Source: Bacteroidales bacterium UBA4912 (GTDB lineage Bacteria > Bacteroidota > Bacteroidia > Bacteroidales > Dysgonomonadaceae). Taken from it: a stretch of DNA of 41,709 bases. This document shows positions 1 through 8,183 of the stretch, piece by piece (positions within the stretch are counted from its first letter, which is position 1; the number at the start of each line of letters is the position of its first letter). The translations under genes and the position numbers were made by a program. A model generated the notes under the pieces. It was not told the origin of the DNA and did not search any database. It worked only from the letters and a program-made list of their open reading frames with translations. The stretch covers positions 70,085 to 111,793 of the forward strand of contig DHCC01000032.1 in NCBI GenBank assembly GCA_002398875.1, given 5' to 3'.

Positions 1-146
1 AACTTCGGTTAAATAAGGACTAAATTAGGAGTTGGTTAGTATTTGGTAATAACTATTCAATAATTTGGTATTGATTTTGTAAATCTGACTAAAGTTGAAA
101 TATGTGTTAATGTTGTTGAAAATTGATGTTGTCAACAAATTTTAAT

Positions 147-154
147 TATATTTG
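147..154 (+). promoter_or_regulatory. Bacteroidota -7 promoter element
   Basis: TATATTTG matches the Bacteroidota -7 consensus TAnnTTTG. A TTG at 123-125 lies 21 bases upstream, a normal spacing for the -33 element. Predicted transcription start is near 158, giving a leader of about 45 bases for the gene at 203. Confidence 0.55.
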
Positions 155-202
155 TTATGTATTTAACTCCTTAAATGAAAACAACATTAAACAGCTTAGA
201 TT

Positions 203-664
203 ATGATGAAAAACAGAATGTTCTTAGCAGAAAAATGCAGGCAAAATATTGGATTCCCTTTGTTAGTGTTGTTAGTCACACTATTATTGTGTCCAAAAGT
301 AAATGCAGCTTCCGGTGAACAACAACCAAATGGTAAGGTAATTACAGTTTCGGGTTATGTGACTTGCAAAGGGGAAAGAATTCCTGAAGTTTTAGTGGAA
401 ACTGTGCCAGCTAATGAGAGTACAGTTTCTGATAAAGAGGGTAAGTTTTCTATAGATGTTATGAAAGGAGGCTTACTAACTTTCAAGAAAGAAGGATATA
501 AAGCTTATGAGTATATTGCTGATGAGCCCCGGGATAATATGATCGTTTGTTTACTGCCTGAAGATGAGTCGAGTGAGTCTGTTGAGCAAGCAGTTAAAGA
601 AAAGCAAGAGGAAACTGAGGCCGTGATAATTATTAAAACTAAAAAAGAGAAAAAACAGGATTAA
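203..664 (+). CDS. Exported carboxypeptidase-regulatory-like domain protein
   Basis: A 153-residue protein. The N-terminus (about residues 1-35) is a Sec signal peptide: basic residues, then a leucine/valine-rich core, ending near VNAASG. Residues about 47-115 look like a CarboxypepD_reg-like (SusC N-terminal) beta-sandwich, from the pattern VSGYVTCKGERIPEVLVE, then SDKEGKFSI and a hydrophobic strand ending at VCLLPED. The last 35 residues are charged (Glu/Lys-rich) and probably disordered. The domain normally heads TonB-dependent receptors; here it stands alone, so its role is unknown. The start could also be the adjacent ATG at 206. The gene converges on the hydrolase gene, leaving only 5 bases between stop codons. 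Confidence 0.7.
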   Translation: MMKNRMFLAEKCRQNIGFPLLVLLVTLLLCPKVNAASGEQQPNGKVITVSGYVTCKGERIPEVLVETVPANESTVSDKEGKFSIDVMKGGLLTFKKEGYKAYEYIADEPRDNMIVCLLPEDESSESVEQAVKEKQEETEAVIIIKTKKEKKQD

Positions 665-669
665 GTTGA

Positions 670-1452
670 TTAATATTTTCCCGTAGTTGTATATGCATCG
701 TGATAAAATATCAGTGTGCGGTTATCAGCTTTGGCTTTGTCCATAAAACGTTTTTTTTCTTCCATGGCAACAACCATACTGTTGTCGTATGCACACAACC
801 AGCTTAGTTGCAGGTTAAGTGAAGTGGGTACCACATCCCCAGGGTATACGTATTTACCTTCCTTATTTTCAAATAAAACAACAATCTGGCCGGGTGTGTG
901 ACCATCATATAGTTCAAGGCGAATATTTTCGTCAAGTTGAATATCTTCCAGAACAAACTTCAACTGTCCTGCATCATAAACAGGCTCAATATTATCTGAA
1001 AAAAAAGACCCCCTCTCAAAAAGTGATGGCTTGCGGTAGTTATTCCACTGTTTAAGGCTCACGTGATATGTGGCGTTAGGGTAGGTTGGTACTAGTTCAT
1101 TTTTATCATTTATGACAGTGCTTCCTCCGCTATGATCAAAATGTAGATGTGAGATAATAACATCTGTCACCTCTTCTGGTTCATATCCTATCTCGCATAT
1201 TTCATCACGAATATCTACCAGGTTGTGTGGCTGAAAGAATTTTAATTGTTTAAGGTGCTTGTCTCCTATGCCGTTATCAATAAGTATTCGTCGGGTGTCA
1301 GTTTCTATAAAGATGCAACGCATCGACATAACGCACATGTTGTTTTCGTCGGTTTTATACTTAGCAGACCAGTATTTTTTAGGTACTGCTCCAAACATAA
1401 CACCACCGTCACCCATGAAATAACCTGATTCAATAATATGATACTTGAGCAT
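670..1452 (-). CDS. Metallo-beta-lactamase-fold hydrolase
   Basis: A 260-residue enzyme with the complete dinuclear metal site of the MBL fold: HLHFDH at residues 102-107, GHTPGQ with His185, Asp206 in YPGD, and a late His251. Length and layout resemble quorum-quenching lactonases and related cytoplasmic hydrolases, but substrate cannot be assigned from sequence; lactone, phosphodiester or thioester substrates are all possible. There is no signal peptide. The start at 1452 follows a -7 element at 1472-1479 by about 20 bases. It is divergent from the DUF4924-rfbD-prfC operon, with only 36 bases between start codons. Confidence 0.85.
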   Translation of the reverse strand: MLKYHIIESGYFMGDGGVMFGAVPKKYWSAKYKTDENNMCVMSMRCIFIETDTRRILIDNGIGDKHLKQLKFFQPHNLVDIRDEICEIGYEPEEVTDVIISHLHFDHSGGSTVINDKNELVPTYPNATYHVSLKQWNNYRKPSLFERGSFFSDNIEPVYDAGQLKFVLEDIQLDENIRLELYDGHTPGQIVVLFENKEGKYVYPGDVVPTSLNLQLSWLCAYDNSMVVAMEEKKRFMDKAKADNRTLIFYHDAYTTTGKY

Positions 1453-1460
1453 AAATGTTG

Positions 1461-1468
1461 TATTTTTG
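1461..1468 (+). promoter_or_regulatory. -7 element of DUF4924-rfbD-prfC operon
   Basis: TATTTTTG matches TAnnTTTG. Predicted transcription start is near 1472, 17 bases before the ATG at 1489. This element lies inside the longer open frame that begins at 1438, so it argues for the 1489 start. No clear -33 element is seen. Confidence 0.5.
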
Positions 1469-1471
1469 TAG

Positions 1472-1479
1472 CAAATTTA
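1472..1479 (-). promoter_or_regulatory. -7 element of the MBL hydrolase gene
   Basis: On the minus strand this reads TAAATTTG, matching TAnnTTTG. Predicted start is near 1468, giving a leader of about 16 bases. It lies 3 bases from the opposite-facing -7 element at 1461-1468, so the two polymerase footprints would overlap. Confidence 0.5.
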
Positions 1480-1488
1480 CTATTAATA

Positions 1489-2031
1489 ATGAAAATTCCA
1501 GATAAGAAAGAGAACATTGCAGAATACCTGCTCTTTATGTGGCAGATAGAAGACCTCTTAAGAGCTTATAATCTGGATATAGATAATATTCAGCAATCTA
1601 TTATCAATTCTGTATATCAGACTGAGGAGGACAGAAAAAATGCCCGTGACTGGTATGAAGGATTGATCATAATGATGAAATCAGAAGGTGTTCAGGAGAA
1701 AGGACATCTTCAAATAAATAAAAATATTATTATAGATCTTACTGATGTTCATCTTCGCCTTCTAAAGAATCCGAAAGAGTCGGAGTATATAGGTATATAT
1801 TACAACACACTTCCTTATATTGTGGAGTTGAGGTCAAAATCGACAGAAAATGAAATAGCTGAACTGGAAACATGTTTTACTGCCCTGTATGGATATCTGC
1901 TTCTGAAGATCCAGAAAAAAGATATTTCAAAAGAAACACAAGCTGCTGTTTCACAGATTACTTCTTTGCTGCGGCTGCTTTCGAAGAAATACAAAGAGAT
2001 TGATCAGGAAGAGTATTTTGATGAAAGGTGA
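1489..2031 (+). CDS. DUF4924 family protein
   Basis: A 180-residue, largely helical cytoplasmic protein with no signal peptide or membrane segment. The opening (KENIAEYLLFMWQIEDLLRA), an internal ARDWYEGLI stretch, and a leucine-rich C-terminal helix ending in acidic residues fit the Bacteroidota family DUF4924, whose function is unknown. I chose the ATG at 1489 rather than the longer frame from 1438: the extra 17 residues look unlike the family and a promoter element falls within them. It is first in a probable operon with rfbD (28-base gap) and prfC (21-base gap). Confidence 0.7.
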   Translation: MKIPDKKENIAEYLLFMWQIEDLLRAYNLDIDNIQQSIINSVYQTEEDRKNARDWYEGLIIMMKSEGVQEKGHLQINKNIIIDLTDVHLRLLKNPKESEYIGIYYNTLPYIVELRSKSTENEIAELETCFTALYGYLLLKIQKKDISKETQAAVSQITSLLRLLSKKYKEIDQEEYFDER

Positions 2032-2059
2032 ATTTTAGGATGTAAAAAGTTTATTAAAT

Positions 2060-3019
2060 ATGGCGATAGTTTTAGAGGCAATAAAAATACTTGGAACAAT
2101 TGGAAAAGAGATCCGTAAAGAGCAGTATTTTTATGGTTTGATTGAGAAAGGGGTATTGGTGACAGGTGCTGACGGTCAACTAGGTAGTGAGCTTAAAGAG
2201 ATATCCAGGCAAATCAATTTACCCTTCAGGTTTCATTTTACAGATACAGACATACTGGATATTACCAGGCGCGAACAGGTTGATGAGTTTGTAAAAATCA
2301 ATCAGATAGAATATATTATAAATTGTGCGGCATACACTGCTGTGGATAAAGCTGAAACTGACAAGGAGATGGCTTTTGCCGTGAATGTTACCGGTATTGA
2401 GAATATTGCTGATGTTGCGAAAAAATATCAAGCAAAAGTAATTCACATTTCTACAGATTTTGTTTTTGATGGTGAATCTGATATCCCTTATAAAGAAAGT
2501 GACAGTGTAAACCCGCTATCTGTTTATGGAGAAACAAAACTTGAGGGTGAGAAAGTTTTACAGTCGCTAGCTTCAGAATGGATAATAATCCGCACAAGCT
2601 GGTTGTATTCTACTTATGGAACAAATTTTGTCAAAACAATGATACGTTTGATGTCTGAAAGAGAAAGTATTACTGTTGTTGAGGATGAGATAGGAAGTCC
2701 AACATACGCAGCAGATCTGGCCGAAATGATCATGTATATCCTTCAATATTCAGAAGAGAAAGAATGGAAAACAGGTCTGTATCATTTCGCTAACAGAGGA
2801 GAAGTTTCAAGATTTGATCTTGCCAGTGAGATAAGACGTCAGGCAGGTATAGAAAAATCTGAACTGTTGGCTATAAGTTCAGAAAAATATGGAGCTTCTG
2901 CAAAACGACCCTCATACAGTGCCCTGGATACAACGAAAATTTCAAACGATTTCAAAGTAGAAATTCCTGAATGGGAAGATTCTCTCAAACGTTGTATAAA
3001 CAAGTTAAAAACTAATTAA
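2060..3019 (+). CDS. rfbD: dTDP-4-dehydrorhamnose reductase
   Basis: An extended short-chain dehydrogenase that makes the last step of dTDP-L-rhamnose synthesis, NAD(P)H-dependent reduction of dTDP-4-dehydro-L-rhamnose. The sequence shows the Rossmann nucleotide motif TGADGQLG (residues 35-42), NCAAYTAVDKAE (about 89-99), STDFVFDG (131-138), and the catalytic YxxxK pair Tyr156/Lys160. The N-terminus is odd: about 27 residues precede the usual start of the first strand. An in-frame TTG at 2138 would give a normal start (IEKGVLVTGADG). The other rhamnose genes rfbA/B/C are not in the window. It sits between the DUF4924 gene and prfC. Confidence 0.92.
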   Translation: MAIVLEAIKILGTIGKEIRKEQYFYGLIEKGVLVTGADGQLGSELKEISRQINLPFRFHFTDTDILDITRREQVDEFVKINQIEYIINCAAYTAVDKAETDKEMAFAVNVTGIENIADVAKKYQAKVIHISTDFVFDGESDIPYKESDSVNPLSVYGETKLEGEKVLQSLASEWIIIRTSWLYSTYGTNFVKTMIRLMSERESITVVEDEIGSPTYAADLAEMIMYILQYSEEKEWKTGLYHFANRGEVSRFDLASEIRRQAGIEKSELLAISSEKYGASAKRPSYSALDTTKISNDFKVEIPEWEDSLKRCINKLKTN

Positions 3020-3040
3020 GAAGAAAATTTGAATAAATAG

Positions 3041-4615
3041 ATGAATTTGAAAGAAGAAATAGGTCGGCGAAGGACTTTCGCTGTTATAAGTCACCCTGAC
3101 GCAGGTAAAACTACGTTAACAGAAAAGCTTCTGCTATTTGGAGGTGCAATACATGTAGCCGGTGCAGTTAAATCAAACAAGATAAAGAAAACCGCCACAT
3201 CCGACTGGATGGAGATTGAAAAACAGCGAGGTATATCAGTTGCTACGTCTGTTATGGGTTTCGAATACGAAGATTATAAAATAAATATACTTGATACTCC
3301 CGGTCACCAGGATTTTGCTGAAGACACATTTCGTACTTTAACAGCCGTTGATAGTGTGATTGTTGTTGTGGATGTTGCCAAAGGTGTTGAAACACAGACC
3401 CGCAAGCTTATGGAGGTTTGCCGTATGCGAAACACCCCGGTTATGGTTTTTGTAAACAAACTCGACAGGGAAGGTAAAGATCCGTTTGAGATTCTTGATG
3501 AGCTGGAGGAGGAATTGCAGATTAATGTACGCCCTCTGAGCTGGCCGATAGATATGGGTGACAGGTTTCGTGGTGTGTATAACCTATATCGTAACAGTCT
3601 GGATCTCTATAAACCGAGTAAACAGACTGTCACAGAGTCAGTGCACCTGGATATTGAGTCTCCTGAGCTGGAAAAACATTTAAGTCACGGTTTATCTGAA
3701 ACCTTGAGGAGTGAAGTTGAAATAGTTACTGAAGTTTACCCTAAATTCGATCGTGAGCAATACCTTGCAGGAAAACTTGCTCCTGTATTTTTTGGATCTG
3801 CTTTGAATAATTTTGGTGTGAAAGAGCTGTTGGACTGCTTCGTGGAAATCGCTCCATCTCCCAGGAAAGTTCAAGCTGAGGAGAGGGTAGTTGAGCCATT
3901 GGAAGAAAATTTTACCGGGTTTGTTTTTAAAATACATGCCAATATGGATCCGAACCATCGCTCACGTATTGCATTCGTAAAGGTTTGTTCAGGCAAGTTT
4001 GAGCGTAATGTGAATTATAAGCATATACGTTTCAATAGGATGATGAAGTTTTCATCACCCACTGCTTTCATGGCTCAGAAAAAAGAGATTCTTGATGAGG
4101 CTTATGCAGGTGATATTGTTGGATTGCCCGATACAGGCAATTTCAAGATAGGTGATACGCTTACATCTGGTGAAGATCTGCATTTTAAGGGATTACCAAG
4201 TTTTTCACCTGAGATGTTTAAATACATTGAGAATGCCGATCCTCTTAAATCCAAGCAACTACACAAAGGGGTTGAACAGCTTATGGATGAGGGGGTTGCT
4301 CAGCTTTTTACAAATCAGTTTAGTGGTAGAAAGATTATAGGTACAGTTGGGCAGCTTCAGTTTGAAGTGATTGAATATCGTTTACTGCATGAATATGGTG
4401 CACAATGCCGCTGGGAACCTATTCACCTTTATAAGGCGTGCTGGATTGAAAGTGATGATAAGGAACAGCTGGCTGATTTTAAAAAACGTAAGTATCAGTA
4501 TCTGGCTTATGATAAGCAGGGTAGGGATGTGTTCCTTGCAGAGTCAAGATACATTCTTATGATGGCACAGCAGGATTTCAAGAATATTCGCTTCCACTTC
4601 AACTCGGAGTTCTGA
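3041..4615 (+). CDS. prfC: Peptide chain release factor 3
   Basis: A 524-residue translational GTPase that recycles RF1/RF2 from the ribosome after peptide release. GTPase motifs are intact: the P-loop in SHPDAGKTT (residues 17-25), DTPGHQDF (G3), and NKLDREG (G4). The switch region and the C-terminal RF3 domain, with NQFSGRKIIGTVGQLQFEV, match the family, and the length is typical (about 525-530). It is the last gene of the DUF4924-rfbD-prfC run and is followed by a hairpin terminator at 4637-4675. Confidence 0.97.
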   Translation: MNLKEEIGRRRTFAVISHPDAGKTTLTEKLLLFGGAIHVAGAVKSNKIKKTATSDWMEIEKQRGISVATSVMGFEYEDYKINILDTPGHQDFAEDTFRTLTAVDSVIVVVDVAKGVETQTRKLMEVCRMRNTPVMVFVNKLDREGKDPFEILDELEEELQINVRPLSWPIDMGDRFRGVYNLYRNSLDLYKPSKQTVTESVHLDIESPELEKHLSHGLSETLRSEVEIVTEVYPKFDREQYLAGKLAPVFFGSALNNFGVKELLDCFVEIAPSPRKVQAEERVVEPLEENFTGFVFKIHANMDPNHRSRIAFVKVCSGKFERNVNYKHIRFNRMMKFSSPTAFMAQKKEILDEAYAGDIVGLPDTGNFKIGDTLTSGEDLHFKGLPSFSPEMFKYIENADPLKSKQLHKGVEQLMDEGVAQLFTNQFSGRKIIGTVGQLQFEVIEYRLLHEYGAQCRWEPIHLYKACWIESDDKEQLADFKKRKYQYLAYDKQGRDVFLAESRYILMMAQQDFKNIRFHFNSEF

Positions 4616-4636
4616 ATCAGGTATTACTGTATAAAT

Positions 4637-4675
4637 AACCCCTTTCGTCCAGTCATGATGAAAGGGGTTTTGTTT
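4637..4675 (+). terminator. Intrinsic terminator after prfC
   Basis: A perfect 10-bp stem (AACCCCTTTC at 4637-4646, GAAAGGGGTT at 4660-4669) with a 13-base loop is followed by a T-rich tract. It lies 21 bases past the prfC stop. It also lies downstream of mscS on the other strand, where the T tract is poorer. Confidence 0.85.
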
Positions 4676-4690
4676 GCTTGGGGGGAGGAT

Positions 4691-5605
4691 TTATTTTACA
4701 TCTACCGGGGCATCTTTCGCCAGATGTACGGTCATCTGCGGGAATGGAATGTTTAGTCCGTGTTTAACCAATGCTTCGTAAGCTTGCTCGTTGAGATCGA
4801 AGGAGACCGGCCAATAATCACCAGACAGTGTCCATACCCTCAGTACAAAGTCGATGGAGCTGTCATTCATTTTCACCATTCGTGATAAGGGAGCAGGATC
4901 TTTCAACACCTGCGGGTGTTTCTCCGCTAAATCGAGTAACAGCTGTTTTACCAGCTCCACATCTGACCCGTAGTCTACGTTAACAGTCAGATCTAAGCGG
5001 CGTGTTGGCTGGGTGCTATAGTTTATGATGTTACCGGTTGAGAGGGGACCATTCGGAATGTGTACCGTCTTGTTGTCAAAGGTAGTGAGAGTGGTATAAA
5101 GTATTCCCACTGACTGTACTGTACCCGCCACACCTTGTGCTTCGATATAATTACCACCTTTGAAGGGCTTGTTGAAAAGCAATATTACTCCTCCTGCAAA
5201 ATTTGCCAGGTTGTCCTTCATGGCCAGACCTACGGCCAGACCAACGGAACCGATAATTGCTGCAATTGAAACAGTTTTTACACCTACTGCATTAATTAAT
5301 ATCATAAAAAGCACTACATACAGTAATGCCTGAATTACAGTTCTAAGAAAACCTTTAAGTACTATATCCCACGAACTTCTTCTAAGCACTCTTTCAAAAA
5401 GCTTATCGACTTTAGAAATTAGAAAGCGTCCTATAAAAAATATAAGTAGAGCGATTAATATATTTACTATCAGATCGATGCTCCAGGTTAGCGCATTGTC
5501 AAGAATTTGATTGATATTACCCTCTTTTGCTAATTCCGCAAAAGTTGATTGAGCATTGACAACCAGACTGTCGGCAGGAATATTAGTCTGTAGTATTGTA
5601 TACAT
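4691..5605 (-). CDS. mscS: Small-conductance mechanosensitive channel (MscS family)
   Basis: A 304-residue inner-membrane channel that opens under membrane tension to release solutes on osmotic down-shock. It has the minimal MscS layout: three membrane segments (about residues 42-65, 84-108 and 112-138), with pore helix TM3 carrying the Gly/Ala pattern GSVGLAVGLA. The beta domain (FNKPFKGGNYI, GVAGTVQSVGILYTTL, VHIPNG) and an alpha/beta C-terminal domain follow. Length is close to the E. coli protein. It is transcribed divergently from the TPR gene, with its own -7 element at 5644-5651. Confidence 0.93.
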   Translation of the reverse strand: MYTILQTNIPADSLVVNAQSTFAELAKEGNINQILDNALTWSIDLIVNILIALLIFFIGRFLISKVDKLFERVLRRSSWDIVLKGFLRTVIQALLYVVLFMILINAVGVKTVSIAAIIGSVGLAVGLAMKDNLANFAGGVILLFNKPFKGGNYIEAQGVAGTVQSVGILYTTLTTFDNKTVHIPNGPLSTGNIINYSTQPTRRLDLTVNVDYGSDVELVKQLLLDLAEKHPQVLKDPAPLSRMVKMNDSSIDFVLRVWTLSGDYWPVSFDLNEQAYEALVKHGLNIPFPQMTVHLAKDAPVDVK

Positions 5606-5643
5606 TTACATCTAATTTTAAATGATTTGATAATTATTGAATA

Positions 5644-5651
5644 CAAAAGTA
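5644..5651 (-). promoter_or_regulatory. -7 element of mscS
   Basis: Minus-strand TACTTTTG matches TAnnTTTG; predicted transcription start is about 35 bases before the mscS ATG. No -33 element is evident. Confidence 0.5.
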
Positions 5652-5663
5652 CAAAAAAACGTT

Positions 5664-5671
5664 TATTTTTG
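5664..5671 (+). promoter_or_regulatory. -7 element of TPR-zinc peptidase operon
   Basis: TATTTTTG matches TAnnTTTG, with a predicted start near 5675 and a leader of 14 bases to the ATG at 5689 (23 to the ATG at 5698). It is 12 bases from the divergent mscS element. Confidence 0.5.
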
Positions 5672-5688
5672 TTCCTGATTACCTTAGT

Positions 5689-6528
5689 ATGATAAAAATG
5701 AAATATATATTTATTTGTTTAATGCTTTTAACAGCGACATTGTCTTCTTTTGCTCAGTCACCGGGCTATATGGAGTGGGTGGACCGCTCAGCAGAGTATA
5801 TTGATAAAAATCAACTCGACAGTGCTGCCACTGCTTTGTATAACGCCATGTCTCTTGAGCCGGCTAATGAAAATAATCCGGTTTTACTGTTAAATCTTGG
5901 AATACTTCAGCGCCAGCTGGGACATTATGACGATGCTTATATATCCTTTACTGCTTCACTAACGAGTAATCCGATTCCTGACATTGTATTGCATAACAGG
6001 GCGTCGTTGCTGGTTTTTTTAGGCAGATTTGATGAGGCAATGGAGGATTATAATGCTATAATAGCGGACTTTCCTCATGACAATGAAGCTTTTTATCGCA
6101 GGGGACTTCTTCACCTGGAGAACCATGACAGGACTAAGGCTGAAGCTGATTTTAAGAGATCAGAGGAAATTGATCCTGATAATATGTATACAAAATTGAG
6201 TAAGGCATTGATTTATAAACTGGACGACAAATGGGAGGAAGCAGCGAATGTGTATACATATATAATAGAAAATGATCCTGATCCTGATATTATTTTTTAT
6301 TTAAACAGGGCCGAGTGTTATGTGAATACCAACCAAATGTTTAAAGCTTCTGCGGACTTACGCTCATTAGGTGATTCTCAGAGGAATAATCCTTATTTTT
6401 ATTTCCTGAGAGGAAGGGTTAGGCTTGAACAATTTGATAAAACAGCAGCCAAAGCTGATTTTGAAAAAGCAAAGGAGCTGGGTTATGATTCTACCATTGT
6501 GGATGAGTGGCTTAAGAAGACCAAATAA
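5689..6528 (+). CDS. Exported tetratricopeptide repeat protein
   Basis: A 279-residue protein. Residues 1-22 are a Sec signal peptide ending near SSFAQS, so the product is periplasmic or surface-associated. The rest is helical TPR repeats in tandem, roughly every 34 residues from about residue 32. Good examples are the stretch LLNLGILQRQLGHYDDAYISF and the one starting FYRRGLLHLENHDRTKAEADF. Such proteins are protein-protein scaffolds; the partner is not known. It is probably co-transcribed with the zinc peptidase 18 bases downstream. The start may instead be the internal ATG at 5698, which gives an equally good signal peptide. Confidence 0.82.
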   Translation: MIKMKYIFICLMLLTATLSSFAQSPGYMEWVDRSAEYIDKNQLDSAATALYNAMSLEPANENNPVLLLNLGILQRQLGHYDDAYISFTASLTSNPIPDIVLHNRASLLVFLGRFDEAMEDYNAIIADFPHDNEAFYRRGLLHLENHDRTKAEADFKRSEEIDPDNMYTKLSKALIYKLDDKWEEAANVYTYIIENDPDPDIIFYLNRAECYVNTNQMFKASADLRSLGDSQRNNPYFYFLRGRVRLEQFDKTAAKADFEKAKELGYDSTIVDEWLKKTK

Positions 6529-6546
6529 ATTAAAAGTTTAAATCTT

Positions 6547-7407
6547 ATGAAGTGGGTCAGAAGAAACGACAGTGAAGCCAATTTTGAAGACAGAAGAGGC
6601 AGAGGCAGGGGAAAAAAGGCAGTTATCGGAGGAGCAGGAGCGGTTATAGTTGCCCTTATTGCATTATTGCTTGGGCAAGATCCTTTTGAAGCTGTAAATA
6701 TGGTTAACAGTATCTCTCCCGGAGGTGAATCTGCTGAAATTGTGGATCCCTCAAGAGTAAATGAGAATGAGGAACTGAAAGTGTTTACACTTGGGGTGTT
6801 TAACAGTGCAAATGAGGTTTGGAATGAGATTTTTAGGACTCAGTTACAGCAAAATTATCAGAATCCTACATTAGTGACTTTCACAGATGCCACCACATCA
6901 GAATGCGGTGGAGCCACTTCATCAGTTGGTCCGTTTTATTGTCCAGCTGATTATAAGATGTATATAGACCTGAACTTTTTTCATCAGTTGAGGAATGATT
7001 TTGGTGCAAAGGGGGATCTTGCAATGGCTTATGTTACAGCCCATGAAGTGGGACATCACGTACAAAAACTGCTTGGAATTCTTGATCAGGTAAATCAGTA
7101 CAGAGGCAGAATTAGTGAAACAGAATTCAATAAACTAAATGTAAAGCTTGAGCTTCAGGCTGATTTTCTGGCTGGTGTATGGGTGAATTATGCACAGCGT
7201 ATGAATATTATTAAACTTGAGCCAGGTGATCTGGAGTCAGCTATAAGTGCAACAACAGCTGTTGGTGACGATACAATTCAAAAAAGAGCTATGGGTTATA
7301 CGGTTCCGGATTCATTTACACATGGCACATCAGCAGAGCGCACTTACTGGTTTCGATTAGGTATGGAGACTGGAGATATTAGTAGAGGAGATACTTTCAG
7401 CAATTAG
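6547..7407 (+). CDS. ypfJ: YpfJ-type neutral zinc metallopeptidase
   Basis: A 286-residue member of the YpfJ/KPN_02809 zinc peptidase family (PF04228). It opens with the family's usual charged, Arg/Gly-rich cytoplasmic stretch (residues 1-24), then one membrane segment (about 25-43, VIGGAGAVIVALIALLLG). The domain that follows carries Cys120 and Cys132. The zinc motif HEVGH is at 166-170, and ELQADFLAG (202-210) probably supplies the third ligand. Topology suggests the catalytic domain is periplasmic. Substrates are unknown. It follows the TPR gene by 18 bases and ends 1 base before tRNA-Arg on the other strand. Confidence 0.9.
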   Translation: MKWVRRNDSEANFEDRRGRGRGKKAVIGGAGAVIVALIALLLGQDPFEAVNMVNSISPGGESAEIVDPSRVNENEELKVFTLGVFNSANEVWNEIFRTQLQQNYQNPTLVTFTDATTSECGGATSSVGPFYCPADYKMYIDLNFFHQLRNDFGAKGDLAMAYVTAHEVGHHVQKLLGILDQVNQYRGRISETEFNKLNVKLELQADFLAGVWVNYAQRMNIIKLEPGDLESAISATTAVGDDTIQKRAMGYTVPDSFTHGTSAERTYWFRLGMETGDISRGDTFSN

Positions 7408-7479
7408 TACACCCGGCGAGAATCGAACTCGCATCGTCGGAACCGGAATCCGGTATTCTATCCATTGAACTACGGGTGC
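7408..7479 (-). tRNA. tRNA-Arg (anticodon CCG)
   Basis: Read on the minus strand, a full cloverleaf folds: acceptor GCACCCG/CGGGTGT (with a G1-U72 wobble), a D-arm, an anticodon loop TTCCGGT giving anticodon CCG, and a T-arm GCGAG-TTCGATT-CTCGC. Discriminator base A is at 7408. CCA is not encoded, as is usual in this phylum. The anticodon stem has four good pairs and a C27-A43 mismatch at its top. It decodes CGG. It begins one base beyond the ypfJ stop on the opposite strand. Confidence 0.93.
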
Positions 7480-7487
7480 ATTTTGTC

Positions 7488-8123
7488 TTATCTGAAAGAG
7501 GAATCTTCCCATTTTAGTGTTATGGAATCGCTCTTCAAAAATGGTGTTATTCCTGCTATTTGTATATCCGATATACGTTCTTTATAATTAAAGATAAGTA
7601 GCAGGTCATCGTTGTTTTCATTGAACTCTGCTGATATAGGATAAATGTCAGGCAAAGATAGGGCATATTTATAATTTTCCGAGCCTTTTTGTGAAGAATC
7701 AAAGAAAATTTCTGCTGAAACCTCATCCAGGAAAGTATCACTATCTAATTTTTTCCATTCAGTTGTGTAAAATGATATATCACTATCGCATAACTTTGTG
7801 TCTACTCCTCCGCATACCGTTTTTATAACACATACAATAGAAGAGTCCTTTGTGACAGGCAAAAGCTTCAATTGCATGTTGCCTATGTTTGAGGTCTCAA
7901 TTTTAATGAAATCGTCACCTTGTTTAACTTTTCGTATTTCTCCAAACATAAAGGGGACAGATGTTTCGGTTGTATCTACCAACAGTAGTGTTTTATTGGC
8001 TTCTGTTATTCCTGGCAATAGTTCAGCAGGCATAGAAATGAACACATCTACGGCATTTTGTGCTTGAATTGTAACTGTAAAAATTAGACAAACTAATAGA
8101 AAAATTCTGTTTTTGTTAATCAT
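7488..8123 (-). CDS. Exported DUF3256-like protein
   Basis: A 211-residue protein with a clear signal peptide (residues 1-21, core IFLLVCLIFTVTIQAQ). The mature part opens VFISMPAELLPGITEANKT and has two nearby cysteines in VIKTVCGGVDTKLCDSD (about residues 100-115). It resembles the Bacteroidales family DUF3256, whose function is unknown; I recognise the family by this pattern and length, not by a search. A promoter element at 8167-8174 gives it its own transcript, and it ends 8 bases upstream of tRNA-Arg on the same strand, so the tRNA could be read from the same RNA. Confidence 0.68.
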   Translation of the reverse strand: MINKNRIFLLVCLIFTVTIQAQNAVDVFISMPAELLPGITEANKTLLLVDTTETSVPFMFGEIRKVKQGDDFIKIETSNIGNMQLKLLPVTKDSSIVCVIKTVCGGVDTKLCDSDISFYTTEWKKLDSDTFLDEVSAEIFFDSSQKGSENYKYALSLPDIYPISAEFNENNDDLLLIFNYKERISDIQIAGITPFLKSDSITLKWEDSSFR

Positions 8124-8166
8124 TTATTTTGATTTTCATTTAATTGATCAATAATAGAAATTCTCT

Positions 8167-8174
8167 CAAAATTA
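8167..8174 (-). promoter_or_regulatory. -7 element of the DUF3256 gene
   Basis: Minus-strand TAATTTTG matches TAnnTTTG, 44 bases before the ATG. A 10-bp perfect palindrome, ATTGATCAAT at 8143-8152, lies between it and the gene and would fall within the leader. Confidence 0.45.
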
Positions 8175-8183
8175 TGTATCCGT

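Noticed and set aside
8143..8152. ATTGATCAAT palindrome resembling part of the cupin palindrome
   Set aside because: At 10 AT-rich bases it is expected by chance in a region this size, and it lies in the leader of an unrelated gene.
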